Shown here: one piece after another, positions 1 to 7,407 of the stretch
Numbering within the stretch: position 1 is the stretch's first letter
Layout of the letters: each line of letters opens with the position of its first letter
Source: Lachnospiraceae bacterium
GTDB lineage: Bacteria > Bacillota > Clostridia > Lachnospirales > Lachnospiraceae
Length of the DNA: 33,196 nucleotides
Direction: 5' to 3'
Assembly: GCA_017548765.1 (NCBI GenBank)
Contig: JAFYZH010000093.1
Coordinates: 1 to 33,196, forward strand
The notes under the pieces: generated by a model
What the model was told of the DNA's origin: nothing
The model's database searches: none
Seen by the model: only the letters and a program-made list of their open reading frames with translations
Position numbers and translations under genes: made by a program

Positions 1-143
1 CTGTGCAGGAAGAGGCCGGCTGTAGCGTATGCTTCAACGGAAAATGGTTTCGCGACCGCGACGACTTCTTCAAAGAAGCCTGCATCGGGAACACCAAACT
101 GACCGCCCTCTACCGCGACCTGTACGGTTTTAAGGTGAAGTAA
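1..143 (+). CDS. C-terminal fragment of an unrecognised protein
   Basis: An open frame runs in from the left edge (first full codon at position 3) and stops at TAA 141-143, giving about 46 residues. The tail is rich in charged and aromatic residues, contains two cysteines in GCSVCF, and ends LYRDLYGFKVK. I do not recognise the family from this fragment. Codon use looks like that of the following genes. The next start codon lies 80 bases downstream; a TATACT box at 174-179 could be a weak -10 for it, but I see no good -35. Confidence 0.55.
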   Translation, partial: VQEEAGCSVCFNGKWFRDRDDFFKEACIGNTKLTALYRDLYGFKVK

Positions 144-223
144 GCTGGTATTTTTATCGTACGCATTGCCCGTTATACTTTGACTGAAAGGACCTGGGAA
201 GGCCTTAAAAAGGAGGGAACGAC

Positions 224-1000
224 ATGGTGATCGAAGATAGAGATCGGTATGATGATTATACGGAACTGCTGGTCCAGAGGGACCAGTTGGAGAAGGAGGC
301 AGCATCCTATTTGACTGTATACACGCAGGAATTCGGCGAGCTGATCTGCGCGAATTTTGAGTTGAAGATACAGTGTATCAAGGTAAAAAAATCCATCAGT
401 TATTGTCGCAGGCGTTTGAATCGTGGCCTGTCCGTGGATCCCGCGAAGATGGAAGAGGAGATCGAGCGGGAGATGACGGCATACTACCTGCAACGTGATG
501 AACTTCAGAAGAGTTATTCCCGAGCAAAAGAAGCCAAGGAAGTGGATGGCATTTCTGTCATGCGTGCGAAGAAGATCTATCGCCGCCTGGCAAAACTGCT
601 CCACCCGGATATCAACGAAAAGACGGAACAGAATGCTGAACTCATGGATCTCTGGAACCGGATCGTGGATGCTTATCGAATGTCGGACGCGCAGAAACTG
701 GAGGAACTGGAAGTCCTGGCGAAACGCAAACTGGAAGAACTCGGAGAGGAAGGTTTCGAGAAGGATCTTTCGAACCTGGAAGAACGGATCGAAAGGGTAG
801 AGCGTCAGATCGATAATATCCTCAATACAGAGCCTTATACATACAAAGAGCTCTTGATGGATGAAGAGAAAAAGAAGGCGTTCCGGGAAACTCTGCAGGC
901 GGAGCATGACGATTTTGAGCAGTACCTCGCGACATTACAGCATGCTCTGGAAGAAATGATGAAAGAGGAGGCATCGAAGGTTATATGGCTAACGAATTAG
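224..1000 (+). CDS. J-domain-like coiled-coil protein
   Basis: This is a 258-residue soluble protein. Residues about 112-152 look like the core of a DnaJ J-domain: a helix with KKIYRRLAKLLHPD, including the HPD tripeptide at 127-129, then a second helix containing AYR. In J-domain proteins HPD stimulates the ATPase of Hsp70. Long charged helices flank the domain (about 10-105 and 155-255), so the J-domain is internal rather than N-terminal. There is no Gly/Phe region, zinc finger or DnaJ C-terminal substrate domain, so it is not canonical DnaJ; it is more likely a specialised cochaperone or a scaffold. The start has a strong RBS (AAGGAGGG, 209-216). The 3' end overlaps the HIRAN gene by 16 bases, which suggests translational coupling. 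The partner and client are unknown. Confidence 0.8.
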   Translation: MVIEDRDRYDDYTELLVQRDQLEKEAASYLTVYTQEFGELICANFELKIQCIKVKKSISYCRRRLNRGLSVDPAKMEEEIEREMTAYYLQRDELQKSYSRAKEAKEVDGISVMRAKKIYRRLAKLLHPDINEKTEQNAELMDLWNRIVDAYRMSDAQKLEELEVLAKRKLEELGEEGFEKDLSNLEERIERVERQIDNILNTEPYTYKELLMDEEKKKAFRETLQAEHDDFEQYLATLQHALEEMMKEEASKVIWLTN

Positions 1001-1383
1001 ACAAGATCAAACAAAATATGCTTACATTGACCTCGTCGGACCATGCGATCGAAGAACTGATCAAACCGCTGAGCCGGGAGATCCATTTGTTTGACTCCTT
1101 TATCGCCGGCACGAGTTTTGTTAAAGACGAGTCGGTTTTTGAAGAGATCAAGGTCGGGGATAAACTGATCCTGCAGCGGGAAGAGGATAATCGTTTTGAC
1201 GATAAAGCGATCCAGATCCTGGACCCGAAGAAAAGGAAACTCGGATATATTCCGGAGAAGGATAACGTTATTTTTGCCAGACTGATGGATGCCGGAAAAT
1301 ATCTGATCGCGATCATCGACGGGATCGAGAAAAAAGGCTCATTCCGGCAGATCAAGATCGGGATCTATTTGGTAGACTTTTAA
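985..1383 (+). CDS. HIRAN-domain protein
   Basis: This is a 132-residue protein whose residues about 34-130 match the HIRAN pattern: a strand FIAGTSFV, then GDKLILQREEDNRFDDKAI (about 59-76), and LGYIP (86-90). HIRAN domains bind DNA ends or 3'-hydroxyl ends, as in HLTF and Rad5-type proteins, and small stand-alone bacterial versions are common. Here the domain is nearly the whole protein, with a short helical N-terminus. The start ATG lies inside the end of the J-domain gene, with AGGAGG at 966-971, so the two are probably co-expressed and may act together. A DNA-binding role is inferred from the family, and the cellular function is not shown. Confidence 0.85.
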   Translation: MANELDKIKQNMLTLTSSDHAIEELIKPLSREIHLFDSFIAGTSFVKDESVFEEIKVGDKLILQREEDNRFDDKAIQILDPKKRKLGYIPEKDNVIFARLMDAGKYLIAIIDGIEKKGSFRQIKIGIYLVDF

Positions 1384-1425
1384 TGATAACATTTCACTGC
1401 GATACGTGTCAGCAAGGAGGTCATT

Positions 1426-2415
1426 ATGCCGAAGGGAAGCAATCAGAAACTGAAACTATATTATCTCAGCCGCATTATGCTGGAGAAAACGGACGACGAG
1501 CATATGATCACCATGCCGGAGATCCGGCTGGCCCTGGAAGCCTATGGGGTGACGGCTGACCGCAAGAGCCTGTACGACGATATGGAGGCGCTGCGGGTGC
1601 TCGGGATCGAAGTGCTCGGCGAGAAGGTCGGGCGGAATTACTATTACCATGTTTGCGGAAAGCAGTTCGAGATAGCGGAATTGAAGCTCTTAGTGGATGC
1701 GATCCAGTCTTCGAAGTCGATCACCGAGAAGAAGTCCAATGAACTGATCCGAAAGATCGCAGGCATGGCGAGTAATTACGAAGCGTCACAATTAAAGCGT
1801 CAGGTGGTCGTGCAGGGACGCGTCAAAACGATGAATGAAAGCATCTACTACTTCGTGGATGATATCCACCGGGCGATCGCCGAAAACAAGCAGATCCGCT
1901 TTGAATACATGCGGTGGAATTTAGATAAAAAGATGGAGCGGCGGAGGGAGAAACCATACGTGGTAAGCCCTTGGGCGCTGACTTGGGATGATGAAAATTA
2001 CTATCTGATCGCATATGACGAAGACGCAGCAGGGATCAAACATTTTCGCGTCGACAAAATGAAGAGCATTCAGGTGTTGGAAGAGAAGAGGAACGGCCTG
2101 GAGCAGTTTAAACAGTTCGACTTGGCGAAATACTCAAAGATGAACTTCGGCATGTTTGCGGGCGAGCCGGTTCGTGTCAAACTGGCCTTTAAAAACGATC
2201 TGGTCGGGATCTTTTTGGACCGTTTCGGCCGGGATATCACCATTCGTCCCTCGACGCGTGAAGGCTGGTCGGAGACACATGTGGATGTTTCCATGAGCGA
2301 CCAGTTCCTCGGGTGGATCTTCGCCCTCGGCACCGATGTGAAGATCCTCGGGCCTGAGGAAGCCGTTGATAGGTTCCGGGACGAACTAAAGGCTATGTAT
2401 GATCAATATTTGTAA
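1426..2415 (+). CDS. WYL-domain transcriptional regulator (YafY/DeoR-like)
   Basis: This is a 329-residue protein with the standard architecture of WYL regulators. The N-terminal winged helix-turn-helix covers about 5-75 (KLYYLSRIML, then the recognition region ADRKSLYDDMEALRVLG). A linker helix region follows, then the WYL domain at about 140-220 (SPWALTWDDENYYLIAYDED...HFRVDKM), with YYL in place of the literal W-Y-L. A C-terminal WCX extension covers about 240-325 (VRVKLAF...FGRDITIRPS...FLGWIFALG). WYL domains sense ligands, often nucleotides or oligonucleotides, and control stress or defence genes. The RBS AGGAGGT is at 1414-1420. It is 42 bases after the HIRAN gene and is followed by a terminator, so it closes this operon. 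It may regulate its own operon, though I cannot identify an operator. Confidence 0.9.
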   Translation: MPKGSNQKLKLYYLSRIMLEKTDDEHMITMPEIRLALEAYGVTADRKSLYDDMEALRVLGIEVLGEKVGRNYYYHVCGKQFEIAELKLLVDAIQSSKSITEKKSNELIRKIAGMASNYEASQLKRQVVVQGRVKTMNESIYYFVDDIHRAIAENKQIRFEYMRWNLDKKMERRREKPYVVSPWALTWDDENYYLIAYDEDAAGIKHFRVDKMKSIQVLEEKRNGLEQFKQFDLAKYSKMNFGMFAGEPVRVKLAFKNDLVGIFLDRFGRDITIRPSTREGWSETHVDVSMSDQFLGWIFALGTDVKILGPEEAVDRFRDELKAMYDQYL

Positions 2416-2440
2416 ACAGGCGATACCTATGGATAATTGA

Positions 2441-2473
2441 AAGAGCGGGGAGCTGCCTCCCCGTTCTTTTTTT
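2441..2473 (+). terminator. Rho-independent terminator after the WYL regulator
   Basis: A stem of CGGGGAG / CTCCCCG with a CTGC loop extends outward by five more pairs, one of them G-U, and is followed by a run of seven or more T. It separates the J-domain/HIRAN/WYL operon from the lipase operon. Confidence 0.9.
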
Positions 2474-2477
2474 CCTC

Positions 2478-2515
2478 TAGGCAAAAGAAAAATAAGGTGT
2501 TATAATGTAGGCAAA
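2478..2515 (+). promoter_or_regulatory. Promoter of the lipase operon with a flanking 8-bp direct repeat
   Basis: A perfect -10 TATAAT (2501-2506) lies 17 bases from a -35-like TAGGCA (2478-2483, 4/6 match). The octamer TAGGCAAA occurs at 2478-2485 and again at 2508-2515, exactly 30 bases apart, so one copy covers the -35 and the other the likely transcription start. That spacing is about three helical turns and could be two half-sites for a regulator, but this is inference. Confidence 0.65.
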
Positions 2516-2559
2516 TGAACAAATTGACGAATGAAATTCAACAGAAAGGCGGTGATGGT

Positions 2560-3888
2560 ATGAAGCAGGGACGTGGCAGATGGTTGTCGGCGGTGTTCGT
2601 GGCAGTGATCCTTTGGATCGTGGCAGGGGTGAGTACACGGACAGTGTATGCCGACGATGTTGTATCCGATACACAGGATGAGGACATTAAGACGGTTTTA
2701 AAGTTCCGCGATGGCGAGATCGAGGCAGAACTGAATAAGCAGACGTTCAATCGTGACAGCTCGCGGTTCCATAAGGAACTGGCTCTGTTGGCGATGGGAC
2801 TGGCTGGCGTAGCCTATGACGATGGCAGCCCGACGCTCGGAAGCGGAGAGTATTTGATCCCTGCGTATCACTCGCTGGGATTTACGGATGATAATATCTG
2901 GCTGTTCAGTTATCCGAAGAATGAACTAAACCGAACGGAGGAAGAGATCTTCACTGACAACTCCCTGGCGTTTTCCATCGCCTGTCGGGAGTTGGGCGAC
3001 CAGCTTCTGTTGGTCATGGATTTCCGCGGGTCCTCGGCGCAGGAAGACTGGGATTATAATTTCCTGGGGCTTAGCGAGACGGAGGGCCGTTCGTTCTATG
3101 GTGAGAATAATGCCTGGCCGGGCTTTATAGAGTTCCTGGAAGGCTTAAAGAAGGGTCTGAAACTGTATGTAGAGGCACATCCGGTCGTAAAGCAGGCGGA
3201 TCAGGCCGGAAAACTGGTGGCTTTCGTTGTAGGACATAGTTTAGGCGGCGCGGGCGCAAACCTGACCGGTAAGCTGCTTAACGAGGGAGATGCGGGCTTA
3301 GAGAACCTGGATCCGAGCCGCATCTTTGTATATACATTTGCCGCGCCGTTGGTATCTCTGGATGTGACCCAGGATGCAAACATACATAACGTGGTCAATG
3401 ATAACGACATCGTGCCGCACCTTCCGATCGGACGGAAGCATTACGGCGTAGATTACCATTTCTCGACAGGCAGCAGCCTGTATGAGTGCCACACGATGAT
3501 GACGTATGCGCGGGCGATCCTGGAGGATCGCGTGGATCCGATCGCGCCCGCGCTGGAGATCCTGCAGGGAGCGTTTCTAAGCCTGGTGGATGGAAAGACC
3601 GAGCCCACGACGGCGGAGGTAGCCGAGCCTACGACAGCGGAAGTGATCGAACCTACAACAGCGGAAGCGGTCGAACCTACGACGGCGGAGATCGCTAAGG
3701 TGGAGTCTACGACGGCAGAGAAAGCTACCGAGGCTGCGACCGAGGCGCCCACGGAGAGTGTGAAAGAGCCCGAACCGGATGATTATCACAACATCGTTCC
3801 GCCACTGATCCTGATCTGCGGCGGTGTTCTGATCCTGATCATTTTGGTGATCGTGATCCGGGCAGTTAAGAAAAACAAGAAAGCATGA
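2560..3888 (+). CDS. Secreted, membrane-anchored class 3 lipase
   Basis: From ATG 2560 (GGCGGTGATGG upstream) this encodes 442 residues. An in-frame ATG at 2515 exists, but it overlaps the promoter and lacks an RBS. Residues 1-31 form a signal peptide (basic start, hydrophobic VFVAVILWIVAGV, likely cleavage after VYA). The alpha/beta-hydrolase core has the nucleophile elbow VGHSLGG with Ser227. A VVNDNDIVPHLP segment supplies the likely catalytic Asp283, as in lipase class 3 (Lipase_3). The catalytic His is probably downstream, in YHF or YECH. A Thr/Glu/Pro stalk of four 8-residue repeats follows, then one transmembrane helix near the C-terminus (PPLILICGGVLILIILVIVI) and a basic tail. It is therefore a surface esterase or lipase held by a C-terminal anchor. 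The substrate cannot be told from sequence. Confidence 0.88.
   Translation: MKQGRGRWLSAVFVAVILWIVAGVSTRTVYADDVVSDTQDEDIKTVLKFRDGEIEAELNKQTFNRDSSRFHKELALLAMGLAGVAYDDGSPTLGSGEYLIPAYHSLGFTDDNIWLFSYPKNELNRTEEEIFTDNSLAFSIACRELGDQLLLVMDFRGSSAQEDWDYNFLGLSETEGRSFYGENNAWPGFIEFLEGLKKGLKLYVEAHPVVKQADQAGKLVAFVVGHSLGGAGANLTGKLLNEGDAGLENLDPSRIFVYTFAAPLVSLDVTQDANIHNVVNDNDIVPHLPIGRKHYGVDYHFSTGSSLYECHTMMTYARAILEDRVDPIAPALEILQGAFLSLVDGKTEPTTAEVAEPTTAEVIEPTTAEAVEPTTAEIAKVESTTAEKATEAATEAPTESVKEPEPDDYHNIVPPLILICGGVLILIILVIVIRAVKKNKKA
3601..3696 (+). repeat. Four tandem 24-bp repeats coding the lipase stalk
   Basis: Four consecutive 24-base units encode EPTTAEVA, EPTTAEVI, EPTTAEAV and EPTTAEIA (residues 348-379). 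A fifth decayed copy (ESTTAEKA) follows after a short insertion. The repeat is in frame and likely varies in copy number between strains, changing stalk length. Similar Thr/Glu stalks occur in the esterase at 6181 and the secreted protein at 31461. Confidence 0.9.
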
Positions 3889-3907
3889 CGCACGTTCGGA
3901 GGCGCGT

Positions 3908-4492
3908 ATGAACACGGATTTTTATAAGATACATGCGGATGAAGCGATTAAGCGTCTGTCCGAGGGCAATGCCCGTTTTGTCGCCCAGGAGTGTCAGAAT
4001 ATCGACACCTCGATCGGGCGCCTGAAGGTATTTGCCGAGAAGGGGCAGAGACCGTACGCGATCGTCGTGGCTTGCGCGGACTCGCGTGTGATCCCCGAGG
4101 TGATCTTTGATGCGCAGATCGGCGATCTGTTCGTCATCCGCGTCGCGGGCAATGTGATCGATAACCACCAGCTCGGCAGCATCGAGTACGCGGCGGAGCA
4201 TCTGGGGACAGGTCTGGTCTGCGTGCTCGGACATACACACTGTGGCGCGATCGACGCGGTGCTGCAGGGACATTCCGGGGAATATATCCAGTATATAGCC
4301 CGCACGATCGAGAAAGCGATCGGAAAGGAGCAGGATCCGTACCGCGCGTGCTGTCTGAATGTGCAGGAGGCGTGCCGGCACATCGAGGAAAGCCTGCAGA
4401 TCCAGAAGGATGAGCAGGAGTACGGCCTGCGCGTGATCGGTGCGGTGTACGATCTGGAAACGGGACGGGTGGAGATACTCGATCCCCAATAA
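3908..4492 (+). CDS. Beta-class carbonic anhydrase
   Basis: This is a 194-residue enzyme of the usual bacterial length, interconverting CO2 and bicarbonate. Zinc ligands and catalytic residues are visible: CADSR with Cys56, Asp58 and Arg60, and HTHCG with His109 and Cys112. There is no signal peptide, so it is cytoplasmic. It starts 19 bases after the lipase (RBS GGAGG, 3899-3903) and ends 12 bases before the alcohol dehydrogenase, so it is probably co-transcribed with both. Bicarbonate supply would suit the biotin-dependent carboxylation chemistry elsewhere in the window, but that link is only inference. The fold and activity are well supported. Confidence 0.95.
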   Translation: MNTDFYKIHADEAIKRLSEGNARFVAQECQNIDTSIGRLKVFAEKGQRPYAIVVACADSRVIPEVIFDAQIGDLFVIRVAGNVIDNHQLGSIEYAAEHLGTGLVCVLGHTHCGAIDAVLQGHSGEYIQYIARTIEKAIGKEQDPYRACCLNVQEACRHIEESLQIQKDEQEYGLRVIGAVYDLETGRVEILDPQ

Positions 4493-4504
4493 AGGGGTTT
4501 TATT

Positions 4505-5683
4505 ATGCAATCGTTTATATATGACACTCCGACGCGGGTGTATTTCGGTAAGGATCAGGAGCAGAAGGTGGGCGAGATCATCGCGGGTTATGGCGCGAAG
4601 AAGGTCTTGATCCACTATGGAACGCAGAGCGCGGTCCGCAGCGGCCTGATCGATCTGGTGACGGAAAAACTGGATGCGCAGGGTATCGCATACGTACTCC
4701 TGGGAGGAGTGCAGGCGAACCCCGAGATCCAAATGGTGCGAGAAGGCATTAAGCTGTGCCGGGCAGAAGGCGTGGATTTCATCCTCGCGGTCGGAGGCGG
4801 TTCTGTGCTGGATTCGGCGAAAGATATCGCGAATGGTTATGCGAACCCCGAGGTCGATGTTTGGGAATTCACGATGGGGACGGCGCAGCCCGCAAAGACC
4901 ACGCCGAAAGGATGTATATTGACCATATCGGCGGCTGGCTCGGAGATGTCGGACTCGTGCGTGATCTCGGACTCCGGTCGCGGGATCAAACGCGGCTACG
5001 GCAGCCCGATGAACCGCATGAATTTTGCGATCGAGAACCCGGAACTGACGTATTCGGTCAGCGCTTACCAGACGGCGTGCGGAGCGGTCGATATAGCGAT
5101 GCATACGATCGAGCGGTATTTCTGCCCGGGGCAGGACACCTACCTGACGGACGCGATCGCCGAGGCGGTCATCAAGAGTGCGTTTAAGGCGGGCGCGGAT
5201 TGTATCGCAGATCCGAAGGATTATACCGCACGGGCCAATATGATGTGGGCGTCTTCACTGGCGCATAACGGTCTGACCGCTTGCGGGCGGAAGGTGCAGC
5301 TGGTGGTTCACCAGTTGGAGCATGAGGTTTCCGCGATGTATCCGAAGGTGGCGCATGGCGCCGGGCTGGCGGCGCTTTGGTGCAGTTGGGCACGGTATGT
5401 TTACAAAGACAACCTGCCGCGTTTCCTGCAATATGCCGAGCATGTCTGGAATGTGGACATCGATTACGACCACCCCGAGCGTTCGGCGCTCGCCGCGATC
5501 GCGAAGCAGGAGGAGTATTACCGGTCCATCGGCATGCCGACGAGCCTGCACGAGCTGGATGTGAAAGAAGAGGATCTGGAGACATTGGCCCTGCGATGCA
5601 GCCGTGAGAAAACGCGGTCGCTGTTGGGAGCGCGTCCCCTTTCCTACGAAGACATTTTAGCGATCTATCGGATGGCGCTGTGA
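4505..5683 (+). CDS. Iron-containing alcohol dehydrogenase (butanol dehydrogenase-like)
   Basis: This is a 392-residue protein of the group III Fe-dependent alcohol dehydrogenase family, NAD(P)H-linked and reducing aldehydes to alcohols. The N-terminus FIYDTPTRVYFG is typical of the BdhA/YqhD branch. The dinucleotide motif GGGSVLDSAKDIA is at 97-109. Likely metal ligands are Asp196 and His200 (GAVDIAMH), a His in VHQLEHE (269 or 273) and His284 (VAHGAGLA). Length is normal. The gene is 12 bases after the carbonic anhydrase. A role in fermentative aldehyde reduction is inferred, and the substrate is undetermined. Confidence 0.93.
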   Translation: MQSFIYDTPTRVYFGKDQEQKVGEIIAGYGAKKVLIHYGTQSAVRSGLIDLVTEKLDAQGIAYVLLGGVQANPEIQMVREGIKLCRAEGVDFILAVGGGSVLDSAKDIANGYANPEVDVWEFTMGTAQPAKTTPKGCILTISAAGSEMSDSCVISDSGRGIKRGYGSPMNRMNFAIENPELTYSVSAYQTACGAVDIAMHTIERYFCPGQDTYLTDAIAEAVIKSAFKAGADCIADPKDYTARANMMWASSLAHNGLTACGRKVQLVVHQLEHEVSAMYPKVAHGAGLAALWCSWARYVYKDNLPRFLQYAEHVWNVDIDYDHPERSALAAIAKQEEYYRSIGMPTSLHELDVKEEDLETLALRCSREKTRSLLGARPLSYEDILAIYRMAL

Positions 5684-5690
5684 AGCCGGA

Positions 5691-5711
5691 GACCGGGAAA
5701 CGGGCCCGGTC
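5691..5711. other. Intercistronic GC-rich hairpin
   Basis: GACCGGG and CCCGGTC form a perfect 7-bp stem around a 7-base loop, directly after the alcohol dehydrogenase stop. There is no T-run, so it is not a standard terminator. It may stabilise or process the polycistronic mRNA. Confidence 0.55.
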
Positions 5712-5728
5712 GCGGATGAGGTGTGTAA

Positions 5729-6184
5729 ATGGGTGAATATAAAAAGATGGCCGTGTTTACGGCGATCGTAAATCTTTTGTTGTGGGGGCTGTTGATGGCG
5801 GCTGACTACATGAAAGAAACGAAAAAGAACGATTCAGCATCGGAGTTGTTTGTGGGCATCCTGTTGGTGACCATGATCCTCGTGATCGTTGTGTACATCC
5901 GGTTTTTCAGCGGGTCCCGGGCGTCAAAACGGACGCTTCAGGAGGTCGTCCTGGAGAAAGGTGTCTGGTTGGCGGTGAGCGCGATTTTCGCCCTCCCCAT
6001 CATCCACCTGGTAAATAACCGCACTTGGTTCATCAAGCAGGATATGTCGCGGATGCTCAACGGCTTTGAGTACCTCTTGATCGCGTTTGCATTTGCCGCA
6101 TATTCGGTCGTTTTTGCAGCGATCGACCTGGGGTGCCGATGGTGGAACCGAAGAAAAGAATCACAGATTGGAGACGGAAAATGA
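5729..6184 (+). CDS. Small multi-pass membrane protein, function unknown
   Basis: This is a 151-residue protein with four predicted membrane helices: about 9-24 (FTAIVNLLLWGLLMAA), 40-60 (LFVGILLVTMILVIVVYIRFF), 82-97 (VWLAVSAIFALPIIHL) and 114-135 (EYLLIAFAFAAYSVVFAAIDLG). The ends are basic. I do not recognise a family. The RBS is GAGGTG. The stop overlaps the start of the esterase gene in an ATGA arrangement, so the two are translationally coupled and this protein may assist or anchor the esterase at the membrane. Confidence 0.75.
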   Translation: MGEYKKMAVFTAIVNLLLWGLLMAADYMKETKKNDSASELFVGILLVTMILVIVVYIRFFSGSRASKRTLQEVVLEKGVWLAVSAIFALPIIHLVNNRTWFIKQDMSRMLNGFEYLLIAFAFAAYSVVFAAIDLGCRWWNRRKESQIGDGK

Positions 6185-7371
6185 TGAGTTTTAGTGATGA
6201 TGACCGCGATCCGCATATCAGTACGGCGTTGATCGTGTGCATCGTGTTGGCGGCGCTTTTGATTTCAGGAGCATTCCTGATACCGAAGATCCTGGGGGAT
6301 CGTTCGAAGGATGAGCCGGAGGAGACGACGGTGGCAGAGGTGACTACGGCAGAGGCAACGACAGAGGCAACGACAGAGGCTGTGACGGAGCCGACCGCGG
6401 CAGCGCAGCCGACTACGGAAGAAGCGACTACAGCAGCACCGACGACGGCAACACCCACCACGGAAGCGCCGACGACCGAAGAGCCGAAAACGGAAGATCC
6501 GACAAAGGAAATAGAAACATCAACGGAGGAAACTATGGAATACAAGACCTACATGGATAAGATCCGCGCAGAGTACGTAACGGAGGTACCGAAGGACGTT
6601 CAGAAGAACAACACCGGTAAACTCGAGCACATCAAGTATTATTCGAAGAAGGCTGAGAAGGAAAAAGGCGCCTATGTATGGCTGCCGCCGGAATACTCGC
6701 CGGAACAGAAGTACCCTGTATTCTACGTTAACCACGGCATCACGGGCGATGAGGGCTCCATGCTTCAGGGATTCGCCCTGACGGAGATGGCGTCAAACCT
6801 GATCCGGAGCGGAGAGGCGAAGCCCATGATCATGGTCTTCACCTTCATGTACACCAACAAAAACAAGGCAAACTGCACGGCGATCACGGCCGAGGAGACA
6901 CCGTTCTACGATGCGTTCCTGGATGACCTGACCGACAGCCTGATGCCTTACATCGAGGAAAACTATCCGGTCCTGACCGGTTTTGAGAACACCGCGATCG
7001 GCGGTTTCTCCATGGGCGGCCGTGAGTCGCTTTACATCTCCATCATGCGTCCCGACCTGTTCGGCTACGTGGCAGCCTCTTCACCGGCGCCCGGTGTCGT
7101 TCCCGGTAAGGATATGTTCATGGTACATGAAGGTTGCATGAGCGAGGATGAGTTCAAGTTCGAGAAGGATGCTATGCCGCACGTGCTGATGATCGCCGGC
7201 GGAACGAGTGATTTTGTTGTCGGGACATTTCCCCAGCAGTATCACGAACTCTTCGAGAAGAACGGAACGGAGCACATCTGGGTGAGCGTACCCGGAGGCG
7301 GACATGACGGAAGCGTCGGTATCCCGCTGTTCTACAACTTCTTAAAGTGTTTGTTTAAAGCAGGCGAGTAA
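6181..7371 (+). CDS. Membrane-anchored esterase (feruloyl esterase / esterase D-like)
   Basis: ATG 6181 overlaps the previous stop by four bases and has GGAGACGG upstream; an upstream in-frame ATG at 6133 lies deep in the previous gene and is unlikely. The 396-residue product has an N-terminal signal anchor (about 14-36, STALIVCIVLAALLISGAFLIP). A long Thr/Glu/Ala/Pro stalk follows (about 45-118), then an alpha/beta-hydrolase domain. That domain has HGITGDEG near the oxyanion region, the nucleophile elbow GGFSMGG with Ser277, probable Asp344 (GGTSDFVV) and His375 (GGGHDG). This triad layout matches putative esterases linked to xylan side-chain removal. An extracytoplasmic catalytic domain on a stalk fits the lipase in the same operon. 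The exact substrate is unknown. Confidence 0.88.
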   Translation: MMSFSDDDRDPHISTALIVCIVLAALLISGAFLIPKILGDRSKDEPEETTVAEVTTAEATTEATTEAVTEPTAAAQPTTEEATTAAPTTATPTTEAPTTEEPKTEDPTKEIETSTEETMEYKTYMDKIRAEYVTEVPKDVQKNNTGKLEHIKYYSKKAEKEKGAYVWLPPEYSPEQKYPVFYVNHGITGDEGSMLQGFALTEMASNLIRSGEAKPMIMVFTFMYTNKNKANCTAITAEETPFYDAFLDDLTDSLMPYIEENYPVLTGFENTAIGGFSMGGRESLYISIMRPDLFGYVAASSPAPGVVPGKDMFMVHEGCMSEDEFKFEKDAMPHVLMIAGGTSDFVVGTFPQQYHELFEKNGTEHIWVSVPGGGHDGSVGIPLFYNFLKCLFKAGE

Positions 7372-7407
7372 GGAAATAGAGAAAGTGGTCGTTGGAGGGA
7401 ATGGTTT

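Noticed and set aside
3866-5104. A 412-codon minus-strand frame over the carbonic anhydrase and alcohol dehydrogenase
   Set aside because: Both + strand genes show complete catalytic motifs. The antisense translation is rich in Arg, His and Leu with no domain.
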